DNA from: Hypericibacter terrae
Lineage (GTDB): Bacteria; Pseudomonadota; Alphaproteobacteria; Dongiales; Dongiaceae
Direction: 5' to 3'
Length of the DNA: 64,000 bases
Assembly: GCF_008728855.1 (NCBI RefSeq)
Contig: NZ_CP042906.1
Location: 5,175,001 to 5,239,000, forward strand
The notes below the pieces were generated by a model. That model saw only the letters and a program-made list of their open reading frames with translations. It was not told where the DNA came from and searched no databases. Both the position numbers and the translations under genes were made by a program. Each line of letters starts with the position of its first letter. Position 1 is the stretch's first letter. Of this stretch, positions 51,772 through 60,326 are shown in pieces.

Positions 51772-53933
51772 CGGCCGCGACCATTCTCAAAGCCGACAGA
51801 TCGGCCCGCATCGATCCCATCACCTTCGAGGTGATCCGCCACAAGCTCCAGGCCATCACCGAGGAGCAGGCCATCACCCTGAAGCGGGTCTCGGGCTCGC
51901 CGGTGGTGACCGAGGCGACCGACTTCAACAACGGCCTCTATCTGGCCGACGGCTCGATCGTGACCATGGGCCCGCAGGTGATCTTTCACACCGGCACCAT
52001 GTCCACCGTGATCCGCAACATCATCAAGGACTTCGAGCCGCGCGGCGAGATCCGCGAAGGCGACATGTTCATCCTCAACGATCCCTATCGCGGCGCCATC
52101 CACCAGCCCGACGTCTCGATCGTGGCGCCCTTCTTCTACAAGGGCAGACATTGCGGCTGGGCCGGCTCCTGCGCCCATCAGCTCGATGTCGGCGGCATGA
52201 GCTTCGGCAGCTGGGCCTATCGCGCGACCGAGGTGCAGCAGGAGGCCATGCTGCTCACCGGCCTCAAGCTGATCGACGGCGGCAAGCTGCGCGACGATCT
52301 CTGGCAGATGATCATGAGCATGACCCGCCTGCCGAACTATCTGGGTCTCGACCTCAAGGGCATGATCGCCGCGAATCATGTGGCGATCCAGCGCCTGACC
52401 GAGCTGTTCGATCGCTACGGCATGGAGACGGTCGATTCCGTCATGAATGCCGAGATCGACGCCTCGGAACGGCGCATGCGCGAGCGCTTGCGGAAGATCC
52501 CCGACGGGATCTACCGGGCCCGCGACTATATCGACCACGACGGTCATACCAACGCGCTCTACCGAGTCTGCCTCGCCATCCACAAGAAAGGCGACACGCT
52601 CGAGTTCGATCTCGAGGGCACCTCGGAGCAGGCGCCGGGCTTCATCAACTGCACCTGGTCCGGGATGAAGGGCGCGCTCCTCACCGGCCTGTTGCCGATC
52701 CTGGCGCCCGACATCCGCTGGAACGAAGGCGTCTTGAGGCCCGTCACCATCCATGCGCCGGAAGGCACGCTCTGCAACGCGCGCTGGCCGGCGCCGGTCT
52801 CGGGCGCCACGGTCTGCGCGGTCTGGATCGTGATGAATGTCGCGGTCGCCGCCCTGTCGCGCATGGTTTCTTGCGCGCCCGACATGGTGCGCGAGGCGCA
52901 GGCCGTCACCAAGGGCCAGATGTCGGTGCTGACCCTCGCAGGCCTCAATCGCAATGGCGAGGCCTACGGCACCTTGCTGCTCGATTCCATGGCGGGCGGC
53001 GGCGGCGCCTCGATCGACAAGGACGGACTCGACGGTTCGGGCGACTATGACGTGCCGCGCCCTGCCATCGCGAACGTCGAAGCCAACGAGGCGATGGGGC
53101 CGATCCTCTATCTCTTCCGCTCCTTCCTGCCCGACACGGCGGGGCCGGGGCGGATGCGCGGCGGCGGCTCGACCGGCCTGGCGCTGGTGGCGCATGACGT
53201 CGAGGGGCTGGATGCGATGGTGATCGGCCATGGCGTCGAGGTGCCGAACTCGACCGGCCTCTATGGCGGGCTGCCGGGCTCTTGCGCCTATCACCTCATC
53301 AAGCGCAGCAATCAGAGCGTGGGCGCACTCATCGACCGTTACTGGAATGCGGAACTCGTGATGGCGGATAGCGGCGTCGAGGATCTGGGCGCCAAGCCCG
53401 GCGGCTTCCGCATCGGCCAGGGCGACGTCTTCTGCTACACCTTCCAGGGCGGCGGTGGTTATGGCGATCCGCTGCTGCGCGAGCCCTCGCGGGTCGCCCA
53501 GGATATCCGTGACGGCCATGTCTCGACGGAAAGCGCCGCGAATCTTTATGGCGTGGTGGCGAAGGGAAAATCGGCCGAGATCGACCGGGCCGCGACTGAA
53601 GCCAGGCGCGACGCGATCCGGCGCGAGCGGCTGCGCGGCAAGAAACCAAAGACGGCCGCGCCCGGGGCCCGCAACGATGGAAGCGCCGAGATGCGGATCG
53701 GCGAGGACCGCCATTTCCATTGCGCCTGCGGCGCCGATCTGGGTCCCGTCTCGGAAGACTGGAAGCCGAAGGCCTCGATGCGGAAAGTGCCGCCCAGCGC
53801 CTGCGGTCCCCATGTCCGGACCCATCGCGAGCTCGAGCTGCGCGAGTTTTCCTGCCCCGACTGCGCCACGTTGCTGGAACTCGAAGTCTGCCGCAAGGAC
53901 GAGGACTCGCTCTGGAGCCTCAGCCTGTCCTGA
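51768..53933 (+). CDS. hyuB: Hydantoinase B-family protein with acetone-carboxylase-gamma-like zinc tail
   Basis: The protein has 721 residues. The HyuB core (about 1-560) has DPITFEVIRHKLQAITEEQ, SGSPVVTEATDFN, DMFILNDPYRGAIHQPDV and GGGYGDPLLREP. The last 75 or so residues (from about 53691) contain CACG, PSACGPH and LREFSCPDCATLLELEVC, which match my memory of acetone carboxylase gamma subunits. Ordinary HyuB lacks this. The tail suggests a single-chain beta-plus-gamma enzyme for a ketone or oxo-acid. The start is ATG 51768, coupled to HyuA. Confidence 0.9.
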   Translation: MTAATILKADRSARIDPITFEVIRHKLQAITEEQAITLKRVSGSPVVTEATDFNNGLYLADGSIVTMGPQVIFHTGTMSTVIRNIIKDFEPRGEIREGDMFILNDPYRGAIHQPDVSIVAPFFYKGRHCGWAGSCAHQLDVGGMSFGSWAYRATEVQQEAMLLTGLKLIDGGKLRDDLWQMIMSMTRLPNYLGLDLKGMIAANHVAIQRLTELFDRYGMETVDSVMNAEIDASERRMRERLRKIPDGIYRARDYIDHDGHTNALYRVCLAIHKKGDTLEFDLEGTSEQAPGFINCTWSGMKGALLTGLLPILAPDIRWNEGVLRPVTIHAPEGTLCNARWPAPVSGATVCAVWIVMNVAVAALSRMVSCAPDMVREAQAVTKGQMSVLTLAGLNRNGEAYGTLLLDSMAGGGGASIDKDGLDGSGDYDVPRPAIANVEANEAMGPILYLFRSFLPDTAGPGRMRGGGSTGLALVAHDVEGLDAMVIGHGVEVPNSTGLYGGLPGSCAYHLIKRSNQSVGALIDRYWNAELVMADSGVEDLGAKPGGFRIGQGDVFCYTFQGGGGYGDPLLREPSRVAQDIRDGHVSTESAANLYGVVAKGKSAEIDRAATEARRDAIRRERLRGKKPKTAAPGARNDGSAEMRIGEDRHFHCACGADLGPVSEDWKPKASMRKVPPSACGPHVRTHRELELREFSCPDCATLLELEVCRKDEDSLWSLSLS

Positions 53934-53955
53934 CGGCTGATGACGGGCGCCCTCG

Positions 53956-54819
53956 CTACTTTGCGAACTTCCGCGCGCCGAAAACGCAGAGAACGACCGC
54001 CAAGGTGACGACGATCATCAGCGGGCTCACCTTCTCATGGAGCAGGGTGCCTGCCAGCGCGAGCCCGAAGAAGGCCTGCAGCAATTGCACCTGTCCCACC
54101 GCGGCGATGCCGCCCTGCGCCAGACCGCGATACCAGAAGATGAAGCCGATCAGCATGCTGAAGAGCGACACATAGGCAAGCCCGAGCCATGCGGGCCGGC
54201 CGATGCCGTGGAACGTCGCGGGCAGATTGGTGAAGACGAGCAGGACCATGATCGGCATCGACAGCACCAGGGCCCAGGAGATCACCTGCCAGCCGCCGAG
54301 CCTGCGTGACAGCTTCGCCCCTTCGGCGTAGCCCAGGCCGCAGACGATGATGGCGGCGAGCATCAGCAGGTCGCCCATCGGCGACGCGGCAAATCCCTGC
54401 GTGAGGGCGAAGCCCGCCACCAGCGCGCTGCCGAGGCAGGAGAAGAGCCAGAAGGCCGGACGCGGACGCTCGCCGCCCCGCAACACGCCGAAAATCGCCG
54501 TCGCCAGCGGCAGCAATCCGACGAAGACGATGGAGTGCGCCGAGGTGATATGTTTGAGCGCTATGGCCGTGAGCAGCGGGAAGCCGACGACCACGCCCAG
54601 CGCCACGATGCAAAGCGAGAGGAGATCGCTCCGCGCCGGCCTTTTCTCCTGAAAGATCAGCAGAAGCCCCAGGCCGAGGATGCCCGCGATGGCGGCCCGC
54701 GCCACGGTCAGGAACACGGGATCGAAATCCATCACCGCCAGCCGCGTGGCCGGCAGGGATCCGCTGAAAATCACCATGCCCAGAAACCCGTTGATCCAGC
54801 CGCTCGTCGTCTTATCCAT
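53956..54819 (-). CDS. EamA-family (DMT) transporter
   Basis: A metabolite exporter of 287 residues with ten hydrophobic helices in two repeats of five. The second repeat carries LGLAYVSLFSMLIGFIFWYRGL. It has a Gly-rich turn near LLRGGERPRPAF. Substrate is unknown. It is divergent from the MocR regulator at 54927 across about 107 bases, and control by it is likely. Confidence 0.88.
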   Translation of the reverse strand: MDKTTSGWINGFLGMVIFSGSLPATRLAVMDFDPVFLTVARAAIAGILGLGLLLIFQEKRPARSDLLSLCIVALGVVVGFPLLTAIALKHITSAHSIVFVGLLPLATAIFGVLRGGERPRPAFWLFSCLGSALVAGFALTQGFAASPMGDLLMLAAIIVCGLGYAEGAKLSRRLGGWQVISWALVLSMPIMVLLVFTNLPATFHGIGRPAWLGLAYVSLFSMLIGFIFWYRGLAQGGIAAVGQVQLLQAFFGLALAGTLLHEKVSPLMIVVTLAVVLCVFGARKFAK

Positions 54820-54926
54820 CGCAGGCTCCGCGCTCGTTCTGCCTATATCAGGGCGCGGGCGCTGGCCTTTCCAGAGACAGTGGAGTACAATTAAATCATA
54901 CTGTCATGGTCAATGAGGCAGTACAG

Positions 54927-56336
54927 ATGATCGGACTCGCGGAAAACCTGGGAAGCGAAGGGTCCACGCTGATCGAGCGGGCAATGGCGACGATCCGGCA
55001 GCGGATCGCGGCCCGCGCCCTCACCCCCGGCTCGCGCCTGCCCTCCATCCGCGCCTTCGCCAAGACCATGCAGGTCTCCAAATCCACCATCGTCGAGGCC
55101 TATGAGCGGCTGGCGGCGGAAGGCGTGATCCAGTCACGGCTGGGGTCCGGGTTTTATGTCTCGGGGCCGCTGGCACCACTGTCGCTCGCCGAGATCGGCC
55201 CCAAGCTCGACCGCGACGTCGATCCGCTCTGGATCTCCCGCCAGTCGCTGGAAGCAGGGCCGGAAATCCTCAAGCCCGGCTGCGGCTGGCTGCCCGCCTC
55301 CTGGATGCCCGATGCCGGGCTGCGCCGGGCGCTGCGGACGCTCTCCCGCGCGGGCAATGCCGCCCTGGCGGACTACGACACGCCGCTCGGCCTGGCACCG
55401 CTGCGCCAGCTTCTCTCGCGGCGCATGGCCGAGCATGGCATCGAGGCATCGCCCGACCAGATCATGCTGACGGAATCGGGCACGCAGGCGATCGACCTTC
55501 TGTGCCGCTTCCTGATCGAGCCCGGCGATACCGTGCTGGTCGACGATCCCTGCTATTTCAACTTTCACGCCCTGCTGCGCGCGCATCGGGCCAAGGTCGT
55601 CGGCGTCCCCTATACGCCCACCGGACCGGATATCGATCTCTTTGCCCAGGCGCTCGAGACGCACCGCCCGCGCCTCTACATCACCAACTCCGCCATTCAC
55701 AATCCGACCGGCGCCACCCTGTCGCCCGTCGTTGCCCACCGTCTTCTCAAGCTCGCCGAGCCGGCGGGACTGACCATCATCGAGGACGACATCTTCGCCG
55801 ATTTCGAACAGGCGCCCGCACCGCGGCTCGCAGCCTTCGACGGGCTCGACCGGGTCGTTCATATCGGCAGCTTCTCGAAGGCGCTGTCGGCATCGGTGCG
55901 CTGCGGGTTCATCGCGGCACCGCATGGCTGGATCGAAGGCCTGACCGATCTCAAGATCGCCACCTCGTTCGGCGGCGGTCATCTCTCGGCCGAGCTGGTC
56001 CTGGCGATGCTCAAAGATGGCAGCTACCGCAAGCATATGGAGGCGCTGAAGGCGCGTTTGTCCCAGGTCATGGGCGAAACGAGCGCCCGTCTGAAGGCGC
56101 TCGGAATCCTGCCCTGGCTGGAGCCGCAAGCCGGCATGTTCCTGTGGTGCCGGCTGCCCGACGGCATCGATGCCGCCGACATTGCCCGAAAAGCGCTTGC
56201 GCAGAAGGTTGTGTTGGCCCCGGGGAATGCCTTCAGTCTCTCGCAGGCATCGGGCGGCTATCTACGCTTCAATGTCGCTCAATCGACGGACGCGCGAATC
56301 TTCAAGTCGCTCGAGCGAGCGATGCAAGGCCGATGA
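54927..56336 (+). CDS. MocR-family GntR/aminotransferase regulator
   Basis: The protein has 469 residues if started at the ATG at 54927, which has GAGG eight bases upstream; the ATG at 54906 lacks a ribosome site and would give 476. An N-terminal winged helix (about 10-75) shows GSRLPSIRAFAKTMQVSKSTIVEAYERLAAEGV. The fold-type-I PLP domain follows, with the Schiff-base Lys in SFSKALSASVRCGF and NPTG in IHNPTGATL. It probably senses PLP or an amino compound and regulates the divergent EamA exporter. It overlaps the flavoprotein start by four bases. Confidence 0.9.
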   Translation: MIGLAENLGSEGSTLIERAMATIRQRIAARALTPGSRLPSIRAFAKTMQVSKSTIVEAYERLAAEGVIQSRLGSGFYVSGPLAPLSLAEIGPKLDRDVDPLWISRQSLEAGPEILKPGCGWLPASWMPDAGLRRALRTLSRAGNAALADYDTPLGLAPLRQLLSRRMAEHGIEASPDQIMLTESGTQAIDLLCRFLIEPGDTVLVDDPCYFNFHALLRAHRAKVVGVPYTPTGPDIDLFAQALETHRPRLYITNSAIHNPTGATLSPVVAHRLLKLAEPAGLTIIEDDIFADFEQAPAPRLAAFDGLDRVVHIGSFSKALSASVRCGFIAAPHGWIEGLTDLKIATSFGGGHLSAELVLAMLKDGSYRKHMEALKARLSQVMGETSARLKALGILPWLEPQAGMFLWCRLPDGIDAADIARKALAQKVVLAPGNAFSLSQASGGYLRFNVAQSTDARIFKSLERAMQGR

Positions 56337-57571
56337 GCTTGCCCGGCGAGGATCGGACGAGTCTCAAAAACCGTCGCGTCGCCATCATCGGCGGCGGCCC
56401 CGCCGGGTTGATGGCGGCTGAGGTCATCGCCGGTGCCGGCCTGGCCGTGACGCTGTTCGACCGCATGCCCAGCGTCGGGCGCAAGCTGCTGATGGCGGGG
56501 CGCGGCGGCCTGAACCTCACCCATTCCGAGCCGCTCGACCGCTTCCGCGCGCGCTATGGCGACGCGTCGGCCTGGATGGGCCCGCTGCTGGACGCCTTTC
56601 CGCCCCAGGCCCTGATCGGCTGGTGCGAGGGGCTGGGGCAGCCGACCTTCGTCGGAAGCAGCGGGCGCGTCTTTCCGAAAGCGATGAAGGCGAGCCCCCT
56701 GCTGCGCGCCTGGATCCGGCGGCTGGAGGGCTTGGGCGTGCGCTTCGTCACGCAGGCGCGATGGACCGGATGGAACGAGACCGGCGCGCTCACCTTCGCC
56801 GACGGCAGCACCTATGCCGCCGACGCGGTGCTGCTCGCCTTGGGCGGCGCCTCCTGGCCCAGGCTCGGCGCCGATGGCGGCTGGACGGCTTTGCTGCCCG
56901 ACATCGAGATCGCGCCGCTGCGCCCGGCGAATTGCGGCTTCGCCGTTGAGTGGTCGGCGATCTTCCGCGACCGCTTCGCCGGCACGCCGCTGAAACGCAT
57001 CGCTCTCTCGCTCGGCGACCGGACCGTCGAGGGCGAGGCCATGATCACCGCCAAGGGCATCGAAGGCGGCGCCGTCTATGCTCTGTCGGCGCCGGCGCGC
57101 GAGACGATCGCGCGCGACGGCTCCGCGTCGCTGCGGATCGATCTGCGCCCGGATATGACGCTCTCGGCGCTCGCCGAGCGGCTCGACGAGGGATCGCGCG
57201 GCAGCGCCTCGCTCTCGAGCTTCCTGCGCAAGCGCGCCGGGCTCCCGCCGGTCGCCGTCGGTCTCGTCCAGGAGGCCTTGCATGCCGGCGAGACGAAACC
57301 GCTGCCGGCGCTCGTCAAGTCATTGCCGCTGCGCCTGACGGCGCCCTTCGGCCTGGCGCGGGCGATCTCGACCGCCGGCGGCATCGCGCGCTCGGAGCTC
57401 GACGAGCGGCTGATGCTGCACAAGCGGCCAGGCGTCTTCGCCGCGGGCGAGATGCTGGACTGGGAAGCGCCCACGGGCGGCTATCTGCTGCAGGGCTGCA
57501 TGGCGACGGGCGTCGCCGCGAGCAGAGGTGTGCTCACCTTTCTTGCAGAAAGAGAAGTTCGCAGCGCTTAA
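56333..57571 (+). CDS. Flavoprotein, HI0933/BaiN family
   Basis: The protein has 412 residues. The FAD motif VAIIGGGPAGLMAAEV lies at about 16-31, then GRKLLMAGRGGLNLTHSE (family signature) and the C-terminal GEMLDWEAPTGGYLLQGCMATG. The family includes putative oxidoreductases of uncertain substrate. The ATG at 56333 overlaps the MocR stop, so the pair forms an operon. The AT-richer island begins about 95 bases later. Confidence 0.88.
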   Translation: MSLPGEDRTSLKNRRVAIIGGGPAGLMAAEVIAGAGLAVTLFDRMPSVGRKLLMAGRGGLNLTHSEPLDRFRARYGDASAWMGPLLDAFPPQALIGWCEGLGQPTFVGSSGRVFPKAMKASPLLRAWIRRLEGLGVRFVTQARWTGWNETGALTFADGSTYAADAVLLALGGASWPRLGADGGWTALLPDIEIAPLRPANCGFAVEWSAIFRDRFAGTPLKRIALSLGDRTVEGEAMITAKGIEGGAVYALSAPARETIARDGSASLRIDLRPDMTLSALAERLDEGSRGSASLSSFLRKRAGLPPVAVGLVQEALHAGETKPLPALVKSLPLRLTAPFGLARAISTAGGIARSELDERLMLHKRPGVFAAGEMLDWEAPTGGYLLQGCMATGVAASRGVLTFLAEREVRSA

Positions 57572-57666
57572 GCCACCGAAACGGCTTACCCACTATGCAG
57601 ACTGAGATTAGCGCTTCGGTTGATTATAACGTATAATAATGCGCGCAGCGGGGGTGTGCTGATCAC

Positions 57667-59199
57667 ATGGCTAAGCGCAGCATTACTGACGATGAAATTG
57701 CCTTGATTAAGGCGATGCAGATTCGCGGCTTTAAGAACAAGGACATTCAGTTCTACTTCAATCGCCCAGACAGGCCCGTCAACAGCGGTCGTATCTCCGG
57801 CATCCGAAGCGAGACTTACGGCGGATCCGCCGCGGTCCCGGCTGCACCCAACGCCGCGCTCGACTCATTCCTTGCAGCTCATGCCGACGGAAAGAAGCAC
57901 CTCACTAGCAGTTCCGCGCACTCCGACACGCCATGGTCGCACAATCGCATTGCGAAATGCTTTGCAAAAGGATCAGACGGAGTATGGCGACTCGTCGTTA
58001 AGGAGAGCGACCACTTCGAGTGCAAAGCGAGCTTTGGCTTCAAATACCAAGGTAAATGGTTACGCGCGATCGCAGCTCTGGCAAACAACGACGGCGGATA
58101 CATCTTCTTTGGAGTCAACGACAAGGACGTCAAAGGACCAAAGGGCGAAGATCTCAGCTACGCAGTAGTGGGTCTTGATAACAATGAATTCGCCTCAGCA
58201 GATCCCGCTGACCTTGCGACGCGCGTGAAGTCCATGTTTGATCCCACGCCGGCCATCCAAATAGCCGTGGCCAAAATCGGCGAAAAAAATGTCGGGGTAC
58301 TGTATGTCCATAGACACGATAGCCGGCCAGTGATTGCCACTAAGCAAGATGGCGATATCAAAGAAGGCGATATATTTTATCGCTATCCTGGCCAATCATC
58401 GCGCATCAAGTACAGCGATCTCCGGGCGATGCTTGACGCAAGAGACGCAGAAGCGCGAACCCAAATACTACCAATGGTCGAGCGGCTACTTCAGCTGGGG
58501 CCAACTAGAAGCATGATTACTGATCTAGACGAAGGCATAATGGCAGATGGCAAGAGAACCATTCAGATAGATCAAAACCTAATAGAAAAACTGACATTTA
58601 TAAAGGAAGGGCAGTTTAGCGAGACTGATGGAGCGCCTACTCTTAGGTTAATCGGTGAAGTTCAACCAATTGACGGCACCTCCAAGGCAAAGCAACATCT
58701 CGGCGTCCTCACACGTGCTGATTTTCTGGCCGCATTCCTCGATCAGGCAAAACCTGACGACCCTAAAGAGTACATACGATTCGCACTCGAAGTTGCAACG
58801 AATGAAAGGCTGCCCCTCCATTACTTTTCTCGCCTCGCGAAGCTCGACAACGAAGGGCTAATGGAATTCATCAACAACACTAACGGCCCCTCGGCGCGAA
58901 AGAAGAAATGCATCAAGTGGCTCAAGCCAAACGCGGCGTACCAGGCCGCAGTAGGAAAGCCCAAAGGAATTCTCGCAGAGATTATCGCCGGCAAGCTACC
59001 AACCATATCCACTCCGACAGAGGCATCACACGCAGCACAAGCGATCCTGGCTCTGCCGAGCTCTGCGACTTTCGAGATTGGGTCAATCCTAACGCTACTT
59101 AAGCGATGTCTCGTAGTGGCCGGAACCACGTCAGCAATAAGTTTCGTGCGGCGAGCTATCTGTCGAGTGGACGAACTTAAGTTCAGCAGCTCAAGTTGA
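57667..59199 (+). CDS. HTH and AlbA_2-domain protein (ATP/nucleic-acid binding)
   Basis: The protein has 510 residues. An N-terminal helix-turn-helix-like region (about 1-60, SITDDEIALIKAMQIRGFKN) precedes an AlbA_2 (Schlafen-like) domain at about 115-230: FECKASFGFKYQGKW, then AIAALANNDGGYIFFGVND. The C-terminal half is not recognised. Base use is AT-richer than neighbours: one 60-base line (58561-58620) has only 20 G+C. AlbA_2 proteins bind nucleotides or nucleic acids, and some serve in defence or mobile elements. No transposase or integrase is present. The start is ATG at 57667. Confidence 0.8.
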   Translation: MAKRSITDDEIALIKAMQIRGFKNKDIQFYFNRPDRPVNSGRISGIRSETYGGSAAVPAAPNAALDSFLAAHADGKKHLTSSSAHSDTPWSHNRIAKCFAKGSDGVWRLVVKESDHFECKASFGFKYQGKWLRAIAALANNDGGYIFFGVNDKDVKGPKGEDLSYAVVGLDNNEFASADPADLATRVKSMFDPTPAIQIAVAKIGEKNVGVLYVHRHDSRPVIATKQDGDIKEGDIFYRYPGQSSRIKYSDLRAMLDARDAEARTQILPMVERLLQLGPTRSMITDLDEGIMADGKRTIQIDQNLIEKLTFIKEGQFSETDGAPTLRLIGEVQPIDGTSKAKQHLGVLTRADFLAAFLDQAKPDDPKEYIRFALEVATNERLPLHYFSRLAKLDNEGLMEFINNTNGPSARKKKCIKWLKPNAAYQAAVGKPKGILAEIIAGKLPTISTPTEASHAAQAILALPSSATFEIGSILTLLKRCLVVAGTTSAISFVRRAICRVDELKFSSSS

Positions 59200-59432
59200 A
59201 ACCATAGCAAGGCCGGAAACCCACCTCCCTTGCGATCGGGGCGCGCCGCGAAGACAGTTAGCAATCGGTAGCGCCAATCAGAATCGCTACAATATAGTGA
59301 CGGAGATTTGCGGTGTTGTTGATCGATCATTGTGCCATCGCTAGGCAAGTCACGAATTCTCTTCTGGCTACTTTGTGAGCACAATCCAATGAAGCTCAGG
59401 AGCATCTCACACTTAAGGGGGCGCCGCGGTCT

Positions 59433-60299
59433 ATGACTGTGAGAATCAAGAGGTCCTCACCGGGGATTCGAGCGTTAACTGAATTATTTGAATTGCTAGA
59501 GAAGTCACGGCCAGACGACAGTTACGTTAATCTCTACCGCGGACATCCAAGCAAAACCTACGTGTTGCAACCTTCAATATTTCGGAGGAAGGAGTACCGG
59601 CGAGTTGAGAAAAATATCCTGCGCGAGCTAATCGCGATTCAACCGAAGGAATTTCGGGAAGACAAAACTGCATTTGAGCAACTGGTCCGTATGCAGCATT
59701 ACGGATTACCAACAAGGTTACTTGACCTGACGTACAATCCGCTTGTTGGACTCTATTTCGCCTGCTCTATGCATGCTGACAAAGACGGGGAATTTCTCAC
59801 ATTTTCGCTTCAGAAATCTGAGATCAAATACTTTGATAGCGACACCGTGAGCTGCGTCGCCAACTTATCCAATCTCACCGGCCGTCAGAGAGATGAGATT
59901 CGGAAATTCTCTACAACGTCGGAACTCAATGAAAGTGACGTTGGGTTGCGGCTCCTTCATTTTATAAAAGCTGAGAAACCGTATTTCCTGCCAAGGATTG
60001 AAATGCAGGACTTGAAAAGCATACGCGCTGTCCGTCCAAAGCAGACCAATCAGCGAATACTCGCGCAGCAAGGAGCATTTCTTATATTTGGCCTTGTATC
60101 GACGCTCCAAGACTCAAATAATTTTGGAATTAGAGTGACTCGCAAAGCGATTCCTGCAGGAGCAAAGAAGAAGCTGCTCGAAGAGCTAGATAGCATCAAT
60201 ATCAATGCAAGCACACTCTTCCCCGAAATCGACTCCGCAGCGAAATACATAATGAGCAAAATTACGCCCTTGAATGATGTCGACGAAAGAGCTGACTGA
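59433..60299 (+). CDS. FRG domain-containing protein
   Basis: The protein has 288 residues. It shows the FRG motif: YRGHPSKTYVLQPSIFR (Arg-Gly), a QLVRMQHYGLPTRLLDLTYNPLVGLYFACS core and later QQGAFLIF. FRG proteins are uncharacterised and often sit in phage defence or toxin-like islands. A gap of 233 bases separates it from the HTH/AlbA_2 gene on the same strand, with no obvious terminator between. It ends convergent with the BBOX-like gene. The low G+C content matches the neighbour. Confidence 0.85.
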   Translation: MTVRIKRSSPGIRALTELFELLEKSRPDDSYVNLYRGHPSKTYVLQPSIFRRKEYRRVEKNILRELIAIQPKEFREDKTAFEQLVRMQHYGLPTRLLDLTYNPLVGLYFACSMHADKDGEFLTFSLQKSEIKYFDSDTVSCVANLSNLTGRQRDEIRKFSTTSELNESDVGLRLLHFIKAEKPYFLPRIEMQDLKSIRAVRPKQTNQRILAQQGAFLIFGLVSTLQDSNNFGIRVTRKAIPAGAKKKLLEELDSININASTLFPEIDSAAKYIMSKITPLNDVDERAD

Positions 60300-60326
60300 T
60301 CTCCAAATTTTCTCGTTGGGCCTAAT

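Noticed and set aside
57600-60310. Prophage or integrative element around the AT-rich island
   Set aside because: No integrase, transposase, tRNA or flanking direct repeats were seen; only composition and gene families suggest transfer.
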